Source: CAXTPV01 sp964249405 (GTDB lineage Bacteria > Pseudomonadota > Alphaproteobacteria > Acetobacterales > Acetobacteraceae). From it: 29,610 nt of DNA. The notes under the pieces are model-generated. The model was not told the DNA's origin, did no database searches, and worked only from the letters and a program-made list of their open reading frames with translations. Made by a program: the position numbers and the translations under genes. Location of the stretch: assembly GCA_964249405.1 (NCBI GenBank), contig CAXUBX010000040.1:1-29610 (forward strand), read 5' to 3'. Of the stretch, positions 15,139 to 25,301 are shown in pieces (the stretch's first letter is position 1; every line of letters begins with the position of its first letter).

Positions 15139-16341
15139 TCAGGCGACCTCGAACAGGCCCGCGGCCCCCATGCCGCCGCCGACGCACATCGTCACGACGA
15201 CGTATCGGGCCCCGCGCCGCTTGCCTTCGATCAGCGCATGACCGGTCATGCGTGCCCCGGACATGCCGTAGGGATGGCCGATCGAGATCGCGCCGCCGTC
15301 GACGTTGAGCTTCTCCGGATCGATCCCGAGACGGTCGCGGCAGTAGATGACCTGCACGGCGAAGGCCTCGTTCAGCTCCCAGAGGTCGATGTCCTCCACG
15401 CGGAGCCCGTGCCGGGCGAGCAGCTTCGGCACCGCGAACACCGGACCGATCCCCATCTCGTCGGGATCGCAGCCGGCCACCGCCATCCCGCGATAGATGC
15501 CGAGCGGCTGCAGGCCGCGACGCGACGCCTCCGCCTCCTCCATGATGACGCAGGCCGAAGCGCCGTCGGAGAGCTGGGAGGCATTGCCGGCGGTGATGTA
15601 CCGGCCCTGCCTGACCCGCTGGCCGTCCGCGAAGACCGGCTTCAGTCCGGCGAGGCCCTCGAGCGTGGTGTCCGGGCGGTTGCCTTCGTCGCGCTCCAGC
15701 GTCACCGGCTTCTGCATGGTCTCGGCGGTGCCCTTCGTGGTCACCGTCATGACCGTCGGCAACGGCACGATCTCCCGGTCGAAGCGGCCGGCCTCCTGGG
15801 CGGCGGCGGTGCGACGCTGCGACTGGAGGGCGTACTCGTCCTGGACCTCGCGCGACACGCCGTAGCGGTCGGCGACCACCTCGGCGGTCTCCAGCATCGT
15901 CATGTAGACCTGGGGCAGCCGCGCCTCCAGCTCCGGGTCGTGCAGCCGGGCCCGGTTCATCGCCGGGGTCTGCACCAGCGAGATCGATTCGAGCCCGCCG
16001 CCGACCACGAGCTCCATCCCGTCGTCCGCCACCTGCTTGGCCGCGGTGGCGATCGCCATCAGCCCGGACGCGCATTGCCGGTCGACGCTCATCCCCGCGA
16101 CCGTCACCGGAAGACCGGCGCGGAGCGCGATCTGGCGCGCGACGTTGGTTCCGGTGGAACCCTGCTGCATCGCGGCGCCCATCACGACGTCCTCGACCTC
16201 GCCGGGGTCGATGCCGGCGCGACGGACCGCCTCGGCGACCACGTGACCGCCGAGCGCTTGCGCCTGGGTGTCGTTGTAGGCGCCGCGGTAGGCGCGCCCG
16301 ATCGGCGTACGGGCAGTCGAGACGATGACGGCGGTTCGCAT
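15139..16341 (-). CDS. Acetyl-CoA acyltransferase (thiolase)
   Basis: A 400-aa thiolase of normal length. Catalytic residues are Cys90 (DRQCASGLMA), His356 (IGHPYGMSGARM) and Cys386 (MCVGGGMGAAG), with the N-terminal RTPIGRAYRGAYNDTQAQ and the NEAFAVQ loop also present. The N-terminus and size fit FadA-type degradative thiolases (3-ketoacyl-CoA plus CoA to acyl-CoA plus acetyl-CoA) better than the biosynthetic type, though sequence alone does not settle chain length. A GGAG stretch lies upstream of the ATG at 16341, which follows the acyl-CoA synthetase stop by 13 nt. It completes a beta-oxidation set with the dehydrogenase and the fusion protein in the same operon. Confidence 0.93.
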   Translation of the reverse strand: MRTAVIVSTARTPIGRAYRGAYNDTQAQALGGHVVAEAVRRAGIDPGEVEDVVMGAAMQQGSTGTNVARQIALRAGLPVTVAGMSVDRQCASGLMAIATAAKQVADDGMELVVGGGLESISLVQTPAMNRARLHDPELEARLPQVYMTMLETAEVVADRYGVSREVQDEYALQSQRRTAAAQEAGRFDREIVPLPTVMTVTTKGTAETMQKPVTLERDEGNRPDTTLEGLAGLKPVFADGQRVRQGRYITAGNASQLSDGASACVIMEEAEASRRGLQPLGIYRGMAVAGCDPDEMGIGPVFAVPKLLARHGLRVEDIDLWELNEAFAVQVIYCRDRLGIDPEKLNVDGGAISIGHPYGMSGARMTGHALIEGKRRGARYVVVTMCVGGGMGAAGLFEVA

Positions 16342-16354
16342 GGGGTTCTCCGGT

Positions 16355-18013
16355 TCAGGTGACGGCGGCGGCCTCGGCCGCGGCCCTGGCACGCTCCTCG
16401 TCGACGAGCGGCTTCTTCCAGGCCTTGCCGACCGCGGTCTTCGGCAGCTGGTCGCGGAATTCGAGCGCGCCCGGCAGCTCGTGACGCCCGAGCTTGTCGG
16501 CGAGGAAGGAACGCAGGTCGTCGAGGGTGAACGGCGACGCGTCCGGGCGCAGGACCACGAAGGCCTTCGCCTTCTCGCCGCGATACGCGTCGGGGACACC
16601 GATCACGGTGACTTCGGCGACCGCAGGGTGCTCCAGCGTCGCCTCCTCGATCAGCCGCGGATAGACGTTGAACCCGCTCGAGATGATCATGTCCTTGAGG
16701 CGGTCGACCAGGAACAGGTAGCCCTCCTCGTCGAGGGTGCCGACGTCGCCGGTCCGGAAGAACCCGTCGACGAAGCTCTCCGCATTGGCGGCCTCGTTGC
16801 GGTAGTAGCCGGAGACCACGTTCGGACCGCGGATGCACACCTCGCCCTTCTCGCCCGGCGGCAGGACGCGGTGGGGGTCGGCGAGGTCGCGGATCTGCAG
16901 CAGCACGCCGGGCAGCGGCACGCCGGCGGCCCCCGCCTTCGCCCTGTCGCGGGGCGACCCGGTGCCGGCCGAGCAGGTCTCGGTCATGCCCCAGCCTTCG
17001 TACAGGGTCTGTCCGGTGAGGCGCGCGAACCCGTTCTGCAGCTCGAGCGGCAGCTGCGCGCCGCCCGAGCTGAACAGGCTGAAGCAGGAGAAATCGGTCT
17101 CGCGCGCGCGCGGGCTCGCCATCATCGCCCGGTACATCGTCGGCACGCCGAAGAAGACCGTGGGACGCAGCCGGGTGATCGTGTCGAGGATGTCGTCGGT
17201 GTCCCAGCGCGGCTTGAGGATCAGCATGTAGCCGGTGCGCAATGTCGTGAGGAGGATGCAGCTGAGCGCGTAGATGTGGAACAGCGGCAGCACCGTCACC
17301 ACCCGGTGCTCGCGCGGGCCGTCGGGCTCGGTGTTCCAGAGATGGTAGATCGAGAGTGCGGCCGTCAGATTGGCGTGCGTCAGCATGGCGGCCTTCGGCT
17401 GGCCGGTGGTGCCGCCCGTGAACTGCAGCACCGCGAGGTCGCCGGGTTGCCGCGTCGGCCATTCCGTCGCGGCCGGTGCCGGCGCGAGCAGGGCGGAGAA
17501 CGGGACCGGGCCGGAGCCGGCGTCGCCGAGCGGTGGCGGCTCGCGTCCGAAGTCGTCGGGAGAGGCGATGACGACGGTCAGGTCGGGACGATCCGACGGC
17601 AGGCCGGCGTGCAGTCCGGCGAAGCTCACCACGATCCTCGCCTCGCCGACCGCGAGCTTGTGCGCGATCTCGCGCGCCGCGTCGAGCGGGCTGAGGTTGA
17701 CCACCACGCCGCCCGCGCGCAGCACCGCGAAGAAGGCGATCGGATACTGGAACACGTTCGGCAGGTGCAGCGCGACGTGACAGCCGGGGCCGACGCCGAT
17801 CGCGCGAAATCCGGACGCCGCGCGTTCGACCAGCCGATCGCACTCGGCGAAGCTCAGGACGTGGCCTCCGAACTCCAGATAGGGGCGGTCGCCGTGCGCC
17901 GTCACCGCCGCCCGGAGCTCGTCGTCGACGGTGGTCGACGGGATCGGCATGTCCCAGCGCAAGCCCGTCGGGTAGGTGCTCTGCCAGGGCGGCGGCGTCA
18001 TCGTCTGATCCAT
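16355..18013 (-). CDS. AMP-forming acyl-CoA synthetase (FadD-like)
   Basis: A 552-aa member of the acyl-adenylate-forming family. The P-loop motif FTGGTTGQPKA is at 198-208, the A5 region YEGWGMTET at 338-346, the hinge FRTGDVGTLDEEGYLFLVDRLKDMI is within 419-443, and the catalytic lysine is Lys530 (LPKTAVGKAWKK). It adenylates a carboxylic acid and transfers it to CoA in the cytoplasm; similarity in these regions is to long- or medium-chain fatty acid ligases. A GAGGGCAG site precedes the ATG at 18013. It lies 15 nt after the transporter gene and 13 nt before the thiolase. In the mycobacterial mymA operon the ligase FadD13 occupies an equivalent role. Confidence 0.92.
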   Translation of the reverse strand: MDQTMTPPPWQSTYPTGLRWDMPIPSTTVDDELRAAVTAHGDRPYLEFGGHVLSFAECDRLVERAASGFRAIGVGPGCHVALHLPNVFQYPIAFFAVLRAGGVVVNLSPLDAAREIAHKLAVGEARIVVSFAGLHAGLPSDRPDLTVVIASPDDFGREPPPLGDAGSGPVPFSALLAPAPAATEWPTRQPGDLAVLQFTGGTTGQPKAAMLTHANLTAALSIYHLWNTEPDGPREHRVVTVLPLFHIYALSCILLTTLRTGYMLILKPRWDTDDILDTITRLRPTVFFGVPTMYRAMMASPRARETDFSCFSLFSSGGAQLPLELQNGFARLTGQTLYEGWGMTETCSAGTGSPRDRAKAGAAGVPLPGVLLQIRDLADPHRVLPPGEKGEVCIRGPNVVSGYYRNEAANAESFVDGFFRTGDVGTLDEEGYLFLVDRLKDMIISSGFNVYPRLIEEATLEHPAVAEVTVIGVPDAYRGEKAKAFVVLRPDASPFTLDDLRSFLADKLGRHELPGALEFRDQLPKTAVGKAWKKPLVDEERARAAAEAAAVT

Positions 18014-18028
18014 GATCTGCCCTCGCTG

Positions 18029-19561
18029 CTATGCCGCCGGCCGGTCGACCGCAAGCCGCGTCATCTCGCGCGCCACCGCCTGGTTGTGTGCCGCCTCGTC
18101 GGCCCGGGCGGCGGCCGGGCTCCAGCGCCCCCGCATCGCGAACACGGTGGCGACGAACGCGGCGATCCCGGCGACGCAGATCCAGTACCAGGCGCGCCAC
18201 TGACCCGGCGAGGCGATGGCGGCCTGCTGGATCGCGCCCAGTTGCGCCATCAGCGCCGGGGTCGGCGCGACATGCGCCGCCCGGGCATGCACGAAGGCCG
18301 CGATCACCGGGCCCGAGGTGATCAGCGGCGTCACGGTGCTGACCACGTGGGGGATGGCCAGGAACGCCGCCGTGACCACGAGGCGGAGGAGCCAGCCCCA
18401 GATCGCGAGGCCCGTCGCGGTCAGTGCCGGGTTGCGCGCCTCGACCATCTCGGTGAAGGCGGCCATCCAGGTGGAGTAGGCCGCCGCCACCAGGATCGAC
18501 TGGAAGCAGCTGAGCAGGACCAGGGTGCCCCAGCTCGGATGACCGCCGGCCTGCAGCAGGTAGAGGATGCTGACGACGATGGCCCCGAGACCGCCGGCCA
18601 GCATGAACGGCTTGCGCACGCGCAGCCGGTCCGAGGAGAGGCCGACCACGATCAGCGCGGCCGCGTTCGCCGCCCAGGTCCAGTTCGCCAGCGCGTTCGC
18701 GGCGCCGAGCGAGAAGTGGAAGATGGTGACCATGTAGATCGTGCCGAACGCCACCGCGGTATAGTAGAACAGCAGCAGCACCGAGACGCCGAGCGCGGAG
18801 GCGACGATGTCGAAGCGCAGCAGCTGGCGGAACGGCGCGCGGAGATCGACCCCGAGGTCGAGCCCGCGTGCGCGGGCCTCGACCAGTGCACGGTCGCGCA
18901 GGCTGACCATGATCTGGTCGCGCAACGCCGGCGACAGCTCGCGCAGGAACAGGAAGGCGACCACGAACATCGCGAGGCCGATCCAGCCGCAGATCTCGAA
19001 CTGGCTCTGCCAGGTCCGGAACGTGCCGAGCGTCAGCGTGACCAGCAGGCTGACCATCAGGCTGCCGAGAACGGGACCGATCGTCCACAAACCCATCGCG
19101 GTCGCGCGTCCCACCTGCGGCGAGAAGTCGCGGATCAGCGCCGGGGTGGCGACCAGGATCACCCCTTCGACGAGCGCCACCAGCGCGTATTCGATCCCGT
19201 AGACCAGCTTGCTGGGCGCGTTCGGGATCGCGAACGCCGTCAGCGCCCCGACGATCACCAGGCCGTAGACCACGAGGTTCGCGCGCCCGTAGCGGTCGCA
19301 GAGGCCGGCCAGCAGCGACGCGAACGCGCCGACCAGGTTGCCGATCGCCAGGATGAGCACGAGGTAGTTGAACGACATCTGGAAATGGCCGAGCAGCAGG
19401 GTCGCGACACCGCCGCCGACATAGAGCTCGTAGTACAGCGTCACGGTGATCGCGACCACCAGAGCGAGATAGCTCCGGCGCGCGACGGTGGGTGGGTAGG
19501 CGTCGAGCTCCCGCCGGCGCAGCCAGGGCCGCGGAGCGGAAAGACCAGCGACAGCCGACAT
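18029..19561 (-). CDS. MFS transporter (substrate unknown)
   Basis: A 510-aa major facilitator protein with about twelve hydrophobic segments. Motif A is seen as AGLCDRYGRANLVVYG between helices 2 and 3, and a second copy as VGLSSDRLRVRKPFM after the central loop. The central cytoplasmic loop is long (SLRDRALVEARARGLDLGVD) and the C-terminus extends about 40 polar residues. A substrate cannot be assigned; its position between beta-oxidation genes and the acyl-CoA synthetase suggests uptake of the organic acid, alcohol or ketone the operon degrades. The ATG at 19561 is preceded by GAGGGGAACGAAC; the frame is open for 30 codons upstream but without a ribosome site. It follows the fusion-protein gene by 49 nt. 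Confidence 0.88.
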   Translation of the reverse strand: MSAVAGLSAPRPWLRRRELDAYPPTVARRSYLALVVAITVTLYYELYVGGGVATLLLGHFQMSFNYLVLILAIGNLVGAFASLLAGLCDRYGRANLVVYGLVIVGALTAFAIPNAPSKLVYGIEYALVALVEGVILVATPALIRDFSPQVGRATAMGLWTIGPVLGSLMVSLLVTLTLGTFRTWQSQFEICGWIGLAMFVVAFLFLRELSPALRDQIMVSLRDRALVEARARGLDLGVDLRAPFRQLLRFDIVASALGVSVLLLFYYTAVAFGTIYMVTIFHFSLGAANALANWTWAANAAALIVVGLSSDRLRVRKPFMLAGGLGAIVVSILYLLQAGGHPSWGTLVLLSCFQSILVAAAYSTWMAAFTEMVEARNPALTATGLAIWGWLLRLVVTAAFLAIPHVVSTVTPLITSGPVIAAFVHARAAHVAPTPALMAQLGAIQQAAIASPGQWRAWYWICVAGIAAFVATVFAMRGRWSPAAARADEAAHNQAVAREMTRLAVDRPAA

Positions 19562-19610
19562 GTTCGTTCCCCTCGTGGACTTTTCTGTCTTGTTTCCGGG
19601 ACCGTCGACG

Positions 19611-21647
19611 CTAGGCGTAGAAACGGCCGCGCGAGGCGGCCTTTCCCGCAAGCAGTTCGGAGATCCCGCCTCCCGGACCGGGCCGGTCCTGCGCGCGAAG
19701 GCCGGCGACGACCGCGTCGAGCCCGATGCCGTCGGCCCAGAACAGCGGACCGCCCGTCACCGCCGGCCAGCCATAGCCGTGGACCCACACCACGTCGATG
19801 TCGGACGGACGCTGGGCGATGCCCTCCTCCAGGATCTTCGCGGCCTCGTTGACCATCGGGTAGAGCAGACGCCCGCGGATCTCGTCGCTGCCGATCGATC
19901 GTTGTGGCACGCCCTGCCGGGCGGCGAAGTTCCGGATCACGTCCTCCACCTCCGCCGACGGCGTGCGGTTGCGCTGCTCGTCGTAGTCGTAGAAGCCACG
20001 GCCATTCTTCTGGCCGCGCCGCCCCTGCTCGCACAGGATCTCGCGGATCGTCGAGCTGGACGACTTGTCCGGATCCCAGCCGATGTCGAGCCCGGCGAGA
20101 TCGGACATCTGGAACGGGCCCATCGGCATGCCGAACTCGAGCATCACCTGATCGACCTCGGCGAACCGCGCCCCCTCCATGATCAGGCCGTGCGCCTGAC
20201 GCTGTCGTGGTTCGAGGATCCGGTTGCCGATGAAGCCGTGGCAGACGCCGGAGACGACGGCGATCTTGCCGATCTTCCGCGACAGCGCCATCACGGTCGC
20301 CAGCACTTCGGGCGAGGTCCTGGCGCCGTGCACGACCTCGAGCAGGCGCATGACGTTGGCCGGCGAGAAGAAATGCATCCCGAGGACGTGTTCGGGCCGT
20401 CCCGTCACGGACGCGATCTCGTCGATGTCGAGATAGCTCGTGTTCGATGCCAGGATGGCGCCCTGCTTGACGATGCCGTCGAGCCGCCGGAAGACGTCCT
20501 TCTTGACCGCCATCTCCTCGAACACCGCCTCGATCACGAGGTCGCAGTCGGCGAGATCCTCGAACCGTGTGCTGGGCGAGAGAGCGGACATCGCGGCTTC
20601 GACCTGCCCGGCCGTCAGCCGGCCGCGGCTGGCGGTGCGATCGTAGTTCTTCCTGATGACGCCGACGCCGCGGTCGAGCGGCACCTGGTCGCGCTCAACC
20701 ATCGTGACCGGGATCCCGGCCGAGAGGAAGTTCATCGCGATCCCGCCGCCCATCGTCCCCGCGCCGATGATCCCGACCTTCTCGATCGCGATGAGCCTGA
20801 CGTCGGACGGGAGTCCCTCGATCCGGGCTGCCGTCCGCTCGGCGAAGAAGATGTGGCGGAGCGCCGCGGACTGACGGCCGCGGACGAGCTCGACGAACAA
20901 CGCGCGTTCGCGGGCGAGGCCGTCACGGAACGGCAGCTCCACGGCGGCGCGGACCGCCTCCACGCAGGCGGCGGGCGCGTCGCGTCCGCGCAGCTTCGCG
21001 CCCTCACGCGCGAGAAAGCTCTCGAACGCGTCCGGCGCCGCCTCGACCGTGCGTTCGCCGGTGCGTCTCGGTCCGCCCGGGACCGCGACCTCGCGGGCGA
21101 AGACGACCGCGTCCTCGGTCAGATCCTGCTCCGACGCGAGGCGGTCGACGAGACCGATCGCGTGCGCGCGCTCCGCGGTGATCGGATCACCGCCGACGAT
21201 CATCCCGAGCGACGCCGGAACCCCGACCAGCCGCGGCAGGCGCTGGGTGCCTCCGGCGCCGGGCAGGATGCCGAGCTTGACCTCCGGCAGGCCGAGCCTC
21301 GCCGATGGCGCCGCCACCCGGTAGTGGCAGGCGAGCGCCACCTCGAGGCCGCCGCCGAACGCCGTGCCGTGCAGCGCCGCGACGGTGGGCTTGGCGCTCG
21401 CCTCGATCACGTCGAGCAGATCGGGAAGCCCGGGCTCGACCGGCGGCCTGGTGAACTCGGTGATGTCGGCGCCGCCCGAGAACAGCCGGCCGGCGCCACG
21501 GATGACGATCGCCGCCACGCCCTCGTCCGCCATCGCGCGGGCGAAGGCGTCGGCGAGACCCTGACGCACCGCGGCGCCGAGCGCGTTGACGGGCGGGTTC
21601 TCGATCGTGACGACGCGAACCGTGCCGTGCTGTTCCGTTGTGATCAT
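19611..21647 (-). CDS. Enoyl-CoA hydratase / 3-hydroxyacyl-CoA dehydrogenase fusion (FadJ/FadB alpha-like)
   Basis: A 678-aa bifunctional beta-oxidation enzyme. Residues 1-190 are a crotonase domain with both catalytic glutamates (Glu102 in GGGLEVAL and Glu122 in LPEVKLGILPGAGG). Residues 290-470 are the NAD-binding 3-hydroxyacyl-CoA dehydrogenase domain with GAGTMGGG (295-302), SNTSYL, catalytic His425 (MHFFSPANVM) and Glu437. The C-terminal dehydrogenase domains follow, including GFIGNRI and a tandem C-terminal copy. Length (about 680-720 aa in relatives) is normal. It hydrates trans-2-enoyl-CoA and oxidizes the hydroxyacyl-CoA to 3-ketoacyl-CoA. The start is the ATG at 21647 or the one at 21659; neither has a strong ribosome site and I prefer the first because the domain begins there. 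It lies 66 nt after the dehydrogenase gene. Confidence 0.93.
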   Translation of the reverse strand: MITTEQHGTVRVVTIENPPVNALGAAVRQGLADAFARAMADEGVAAIVIRGAGRLFSGGADITEFTRPPVEPGLPDLLDVIEASAKPTVAALHGTAFGGGLEVALACHYRVAAPSARLGLPEVKLGILPGAGGTQRLPRLVGVPASLGMIVGGDPITAERAHAIGLVDRLASEQDLTEDAVVFAREVAVPGGPRRTGERTVEAAPDAFESFLAREGAKLRGRDAPAACVEAVRAAVELPFRDGLARERALFVELVRGRQSAALRHIFFAERTAARIEGLPSDVRLIAIEKVGIIGAGTMGGGIAMNFLSAGIPVTMVERDQVPLDRGVGVIRKNYDRTASRGRLTAGQVEAAMSALSPSTRFEDLADCDLVIEAVFEEMAVKKDVFRRLDGIVKQGAILASNTSYLDIDEIASVTGRPEHVLGMHFFSPANVMRLLEVVHGARTSPEVLATVMALSRKIGKIAVVSGVCHGFIGNRILEPRQRQAHGLIMEGARFAEVDQVMLEFGMPMGPFQMSDLAGLDIGWDPDKSSSSTIREILCEQGRRGQKNGRGFYDYDEQRNRTPSAEVEDVIRNFAARQGVPQRSIGSDEIRGRLLYPMVNEAAKILEEGIAQRPSDIDVVWVHGYGWPAVTGGPLFWADGIGLDAVVAGLRAQDRPGPGGGISELLAGKAASRGRFYA

Positions 21648-21713
21648 TGACTGTCCCATCGAGAAGGAGGCGGCACCGCGGGATGGCATGCCCGCTCCCG
21701 CAGCATCCCGGCG

Positions 21714-22979
21714 CTAGTGCCTCGCCGGACGCGGCGCCGCGTGCTCGGCGTGGCGCGCGAACTCCGACCGGGCGATCGAGCGATTGTGGACCTCGTCAGG
21801 CCCGTCGGCGAGACGGAGCGTGCGGATCCCGGCGTAAGAGCCCGCGAGCCCGAAATCGCCCGACACGCCGGCCCCGCCATGCGCCTGGATCGCGTCGTCG
21901 AGGATGCGGAGCGCCATGCTCGGCGCCTGCACCTTGATCATCGCGATCTCGTCGCGCGCCGCCTTGTTGCCCATCCGATCCATCATGTCGGCCGCCTTGA
22001 GGCAGAGCAGGCGCGACATCTCGATGTCGATCCGGGCACGCGCCACGCGTTCCTCCCAGACCGAGTGATCGGAGATCCGCTTGCCGAACGCGACGCGCGA
22101 CACCAGCCGCCGGGCCATCGCCGCGAGCGCCTCCTCGGCGACGCCGATCGTCCGCATGCAGTGGTGGATGCGGCCCGGCCCGAGACGCCCCTGCGCGATC
22201 TCGAAGCCGCGACCCTCGCCGAGCAGCATGTCGCTTTCCGGTACACGCACGTCGTCGAGCACGATCTCGGCATGGCCGTGCGGTGCGTCGTCGTATCCGA
22301 ACACCGACAGCATCCGCTCGTTGCGGACGCCGTCCATCGCGAGATCGACGAGCACCATGCTCTGCTGCTTGTGGCGCTCCGCCGCGGGATCGCTCTTGCC
22401 CATCACGATGGCGAGACGGCAGCGCGGATCGCCGGCTCCCGACGACCACCATTTCCGACCGTTGATGGTGTAGCCCTGGCCGTTGGCCACGATGCTCGTC
22501 TGGACGTTGGTGGCATCCGACGACGCGACATCGGGTTCGGTCATCAGGAAGGCGGACCGGATCTCGCCCCGCATCAAGGGTCCGAGCCAGCGTTCCTTCT
22601 GCTCCCGCGTGCCGTAGCGGTGGAGCACCTCCATGTTGCCGGTGTCGGGCGCGGAGCAGTTGAACACTTCCGACGACCAGTGCAGCCGACCCATCTCCTC
22701 CGCGCAGAGCGCGTATTCGAGGTTGGTCAACTGTTCGCCCTCGAACGCGAACGAGGTGTCGACCGGCTCCTGGCCGCTCGCCGGCGGCATGAACAGGTTC
22801 CAGAGCCCGGCGCGGCGTGCCTCGCCCTTCAGCTCCTGGACCACGGGGATCACCTTCCAGCGTTCACCGGAGTGGGCCTGCTCGACATACTCCGGATGGC
22901 GCGGCCTGATCCGTTCGGCGATGAACTGCCGTACCCTGTCCCGGTATTCGGTCTGGCGTCCGCTCAGTGCGAAATCCAA
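21714..22979 (-). CDS. Acyl-CoA dehydrogenase (ACAD10/11-like), likely TTG start
   Basis: A 421-aa FAD-dependent acyl-CoA dehydrogenase that makes trans-2-enoyl-CoA in the cytoplasm. FAD/substrate motifs include AFLMTEPDVASSDATN, the strand GYTINGRKWWSSGAGDPRC, FGKRISDHSVWEERVA and AHGGAGVSGDFGLA, with the end LADGPDEVHNRSIA as in ACAD10/11-type enzymes. An ATG at 23000 would add the run MQGGGGG, but those glycine codons are a purine-rich stretch containing GGAGG 7 nt before a TTG. Starting at that TTG (22979) gives MDFALS, the normal start of the family. I therefore place the start at 22979. It is the first gene of the ten-gene minus-strand operon and diverges from the nitronate-monooxygenase-like gene. 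Confidence 0.88.
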   Translation of the reverse strand: MDFALSGRQTEYRDRVRQFIAERIRPRHPEYVEQAHSGERWKVIPVVQELKGEARRAGLWNLFMPPASGQEPVDTSFAFEGEQLTNLEYALCAEEMGRLHWSSEVFNCSAPDTGNMEVLHRYGTREQKERWLGPLMRGEIRSAFLMTEPDVASSDATNVQTSIVANGQGYTINGRKWWSSGAGDPRCRLAIVMGKSDPAAERHKQQSMVLVDLAMDGVRNERMLSVFGYDDAPHGHAEIVLDDVRVPESDMLLGEGRGFEIAQGRLGPGRIHHCMRTIGVAEEALAAMARRLVSRVAFGKRISDHSVWEERVARARIDIEMSRLLCLKAADMMDRMGNKAARDEIAMIKVQAPSMALRILDDAIQAHGGAGVSGDFGLAGSYAGIRTLRLADGPDEVHNRSIARSEFARHAEHAAPRPARH

Positions 22980-23021
22980 TCCCCCGCCTCCCCCTTGCAT
23001 CTGTTATTGTTGGCTTCCCCG

Positions 23022-23050
23022 ATCCTAGGCATACCGGAAGCTGGAATCCA
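23022..23050 (-). promoter_or_regulatory. Candidate promoter of the ten-gene catabolic operon
   Basis: On the minus strand, TGGATT (23045-23050, 3/6 to TTGACA) and TAGGAT (23022-23027, 4/6 to TATAAT) are 17 nt apart, about 43 nt before the TTG start. It is the most AT-rich part of the divergent gap. The match is weak and rests mainly on spacing and position. Confidence 0.25.
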
Positions 23051-23165
23051 TCCCCAAATACCGGCCGGTCCGGAGCCGGCCCGGCCACGCGATCGCTTGC
23101 GCGCCGGGCTTCGACGTGGCCTGCTGGGCTGCGCCACGCCGTCGGCGGGACGCGAGGAGGAACCC

Positions 23166-24119
23166 ATGACCCTGCCGGTGTCGCTCGCGGGCCGGCTCGC
23201 CGTGCCGATGATGGCGGCGCCGCTGTTCATCGTCTCCGGACCCGAGCTCGTGATCGCCCAGTGCCGGTCGGGCGTGGTCGGCAGCTTCCCGTCGTTGAAC
23301 GCGAGGCCGCAGCCGCGCTTGGAGGAGTGGCTGGGCCGGATCGAGGATGCGGTCGCGGCGCACGACGCCGCCCATCCCGACCGCCCGTCGGCACCCTGCG
23401 CCGTGAACCTGATCGTGCATCGCTCGAACGACCGCCTGGAGCAGGACCTCGCGGTCTGCGTGCGTCGACGCGTGCCGATCGTGATCACCTCGCTCGGCGC
23501 GCGGCCCGAGGTGAACGAGGCGATCCACTCCTACGGCGGGATGGTCTGGCACGACGTGATCGACGACCGGTTCGCGCGGAAGGCGATCGAGAAGGGCGCG
23601 GACGGGCTGATCGCGGTCGCGGCCGGCGCCGGCGGCCACGCCGGCACGCTCTCGCCCTTCGCCCTGGTCGCCGAGATCCGGCGCTGGTTCGACGGCCCGG
23701 TGGCGCTCTCGGGCGCGATCGCGACCGGCGGGGCGATCCTGGCCGCGCGCGCGATGGGCGCCGACCTCGCCTATGTCGGCTCGGCCTTCATCGCGACCGA
23801 GGAGGCGAACGCCGACCCCGGCTACAAGCGCATGATCGTCGAGGATCGCGCGGCCGACATCGTCTACTCGGACCTGTTCACCGGCGTGCACGGCAACTAC
23901 CTCAAGCGGAGCATCGTCGCCGCCGGCCTCGACCCCGAGGCGTTGCCGGGCTCCGACCCGTCGCGCATGGATTTCGGTTCGGGGAGCGCCAAGGCCTGGC
24001 GCGACGTGTGGGGCAGCGGCCAGGGGATCGGCGCCGTGGATGCGGTGCTGCCGGTGGCCGGCCTGGTGGGGCGGCTCCGGCGCGAATACGAGGCCGCGCG
24101 ACGGGCTCTGGACGCTTAG
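23166..24119 (+). CDS. Nitronate monooxygenase-like FMN protein (2-nitropropane dioxygenase family)
   Basis: A 317-aa TIM-barrel flavoprotein. The N-terminus (LAVPMMAAPLFIVSGPELVI) and AVNLIVHRSND fit the family, GAGGHAG (154-160) carries the catalytic His158, and GAIATGG plus AYVGSAFIATEEANA bind FMN phosphate. Members oxidize alkyl nitronates with O2; many bacterial paralogs have other, unknown flavin-dependent roles, and ones beside acyl-CoA dehydrogenases are frequent. AGGAGGA (23154-23160) fixes the ATG at 23166. The glutaryl-CoA dehydrogenase gene starts 9 nt after its stop, with a ribosome site overlapping this stop codon, so the two form an operon divergent from the main catabolic operon. 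Confidence 0.86.
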   Translation: MTLPVSLAGRLAVPMMAAPLFIVSGPELVIAQCRSGVVGSFPSLNARPQPRLEEWLGRIEDAVAAHDAAHPDRPSAPCAVNLIVHRSNDRLEQDLAVCVRRRVPIVITSLGARPEVNEAIHSYGGMVWHDVIDDRFARKAIEKGADGLIAVAAGAGGHAGTLSPFALVAEIRRWFDGPVALSGAIATGGAILAARAMGADLAYVGSAFIATEEANADPGYKRMIVEDRAADIVYSDLFTGVHGNYLKRSIVAAGLDPEALPGSDPSRMDFGSGSAKAWRDVWGSGQGIGAVDAVLPVAGLVGRLRREYEAARRALDA

Positions 24120-24128
24120 GAGGTCTTG

Positions 24129-25284
<1,156 letters not shown>

Positions 25285-25301
<17 letters not shown>

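Noticed and set aside
16325..19852. An 1175-codon open frame on the + strand, antisense to the acyl-CoA synthetase and MFS genes
   Set aside because: The opposite strand encodes two full-length families with catalytic motifs; the antisense product is charged, repetitive and unlike any family.
21661..21680. Strong Shine-Dalgarno-like GAGAAGGAGG on the + strand
   Set aside because: It is antisense to the gap between two minus-strand genes and no plausible + strand gene follows.
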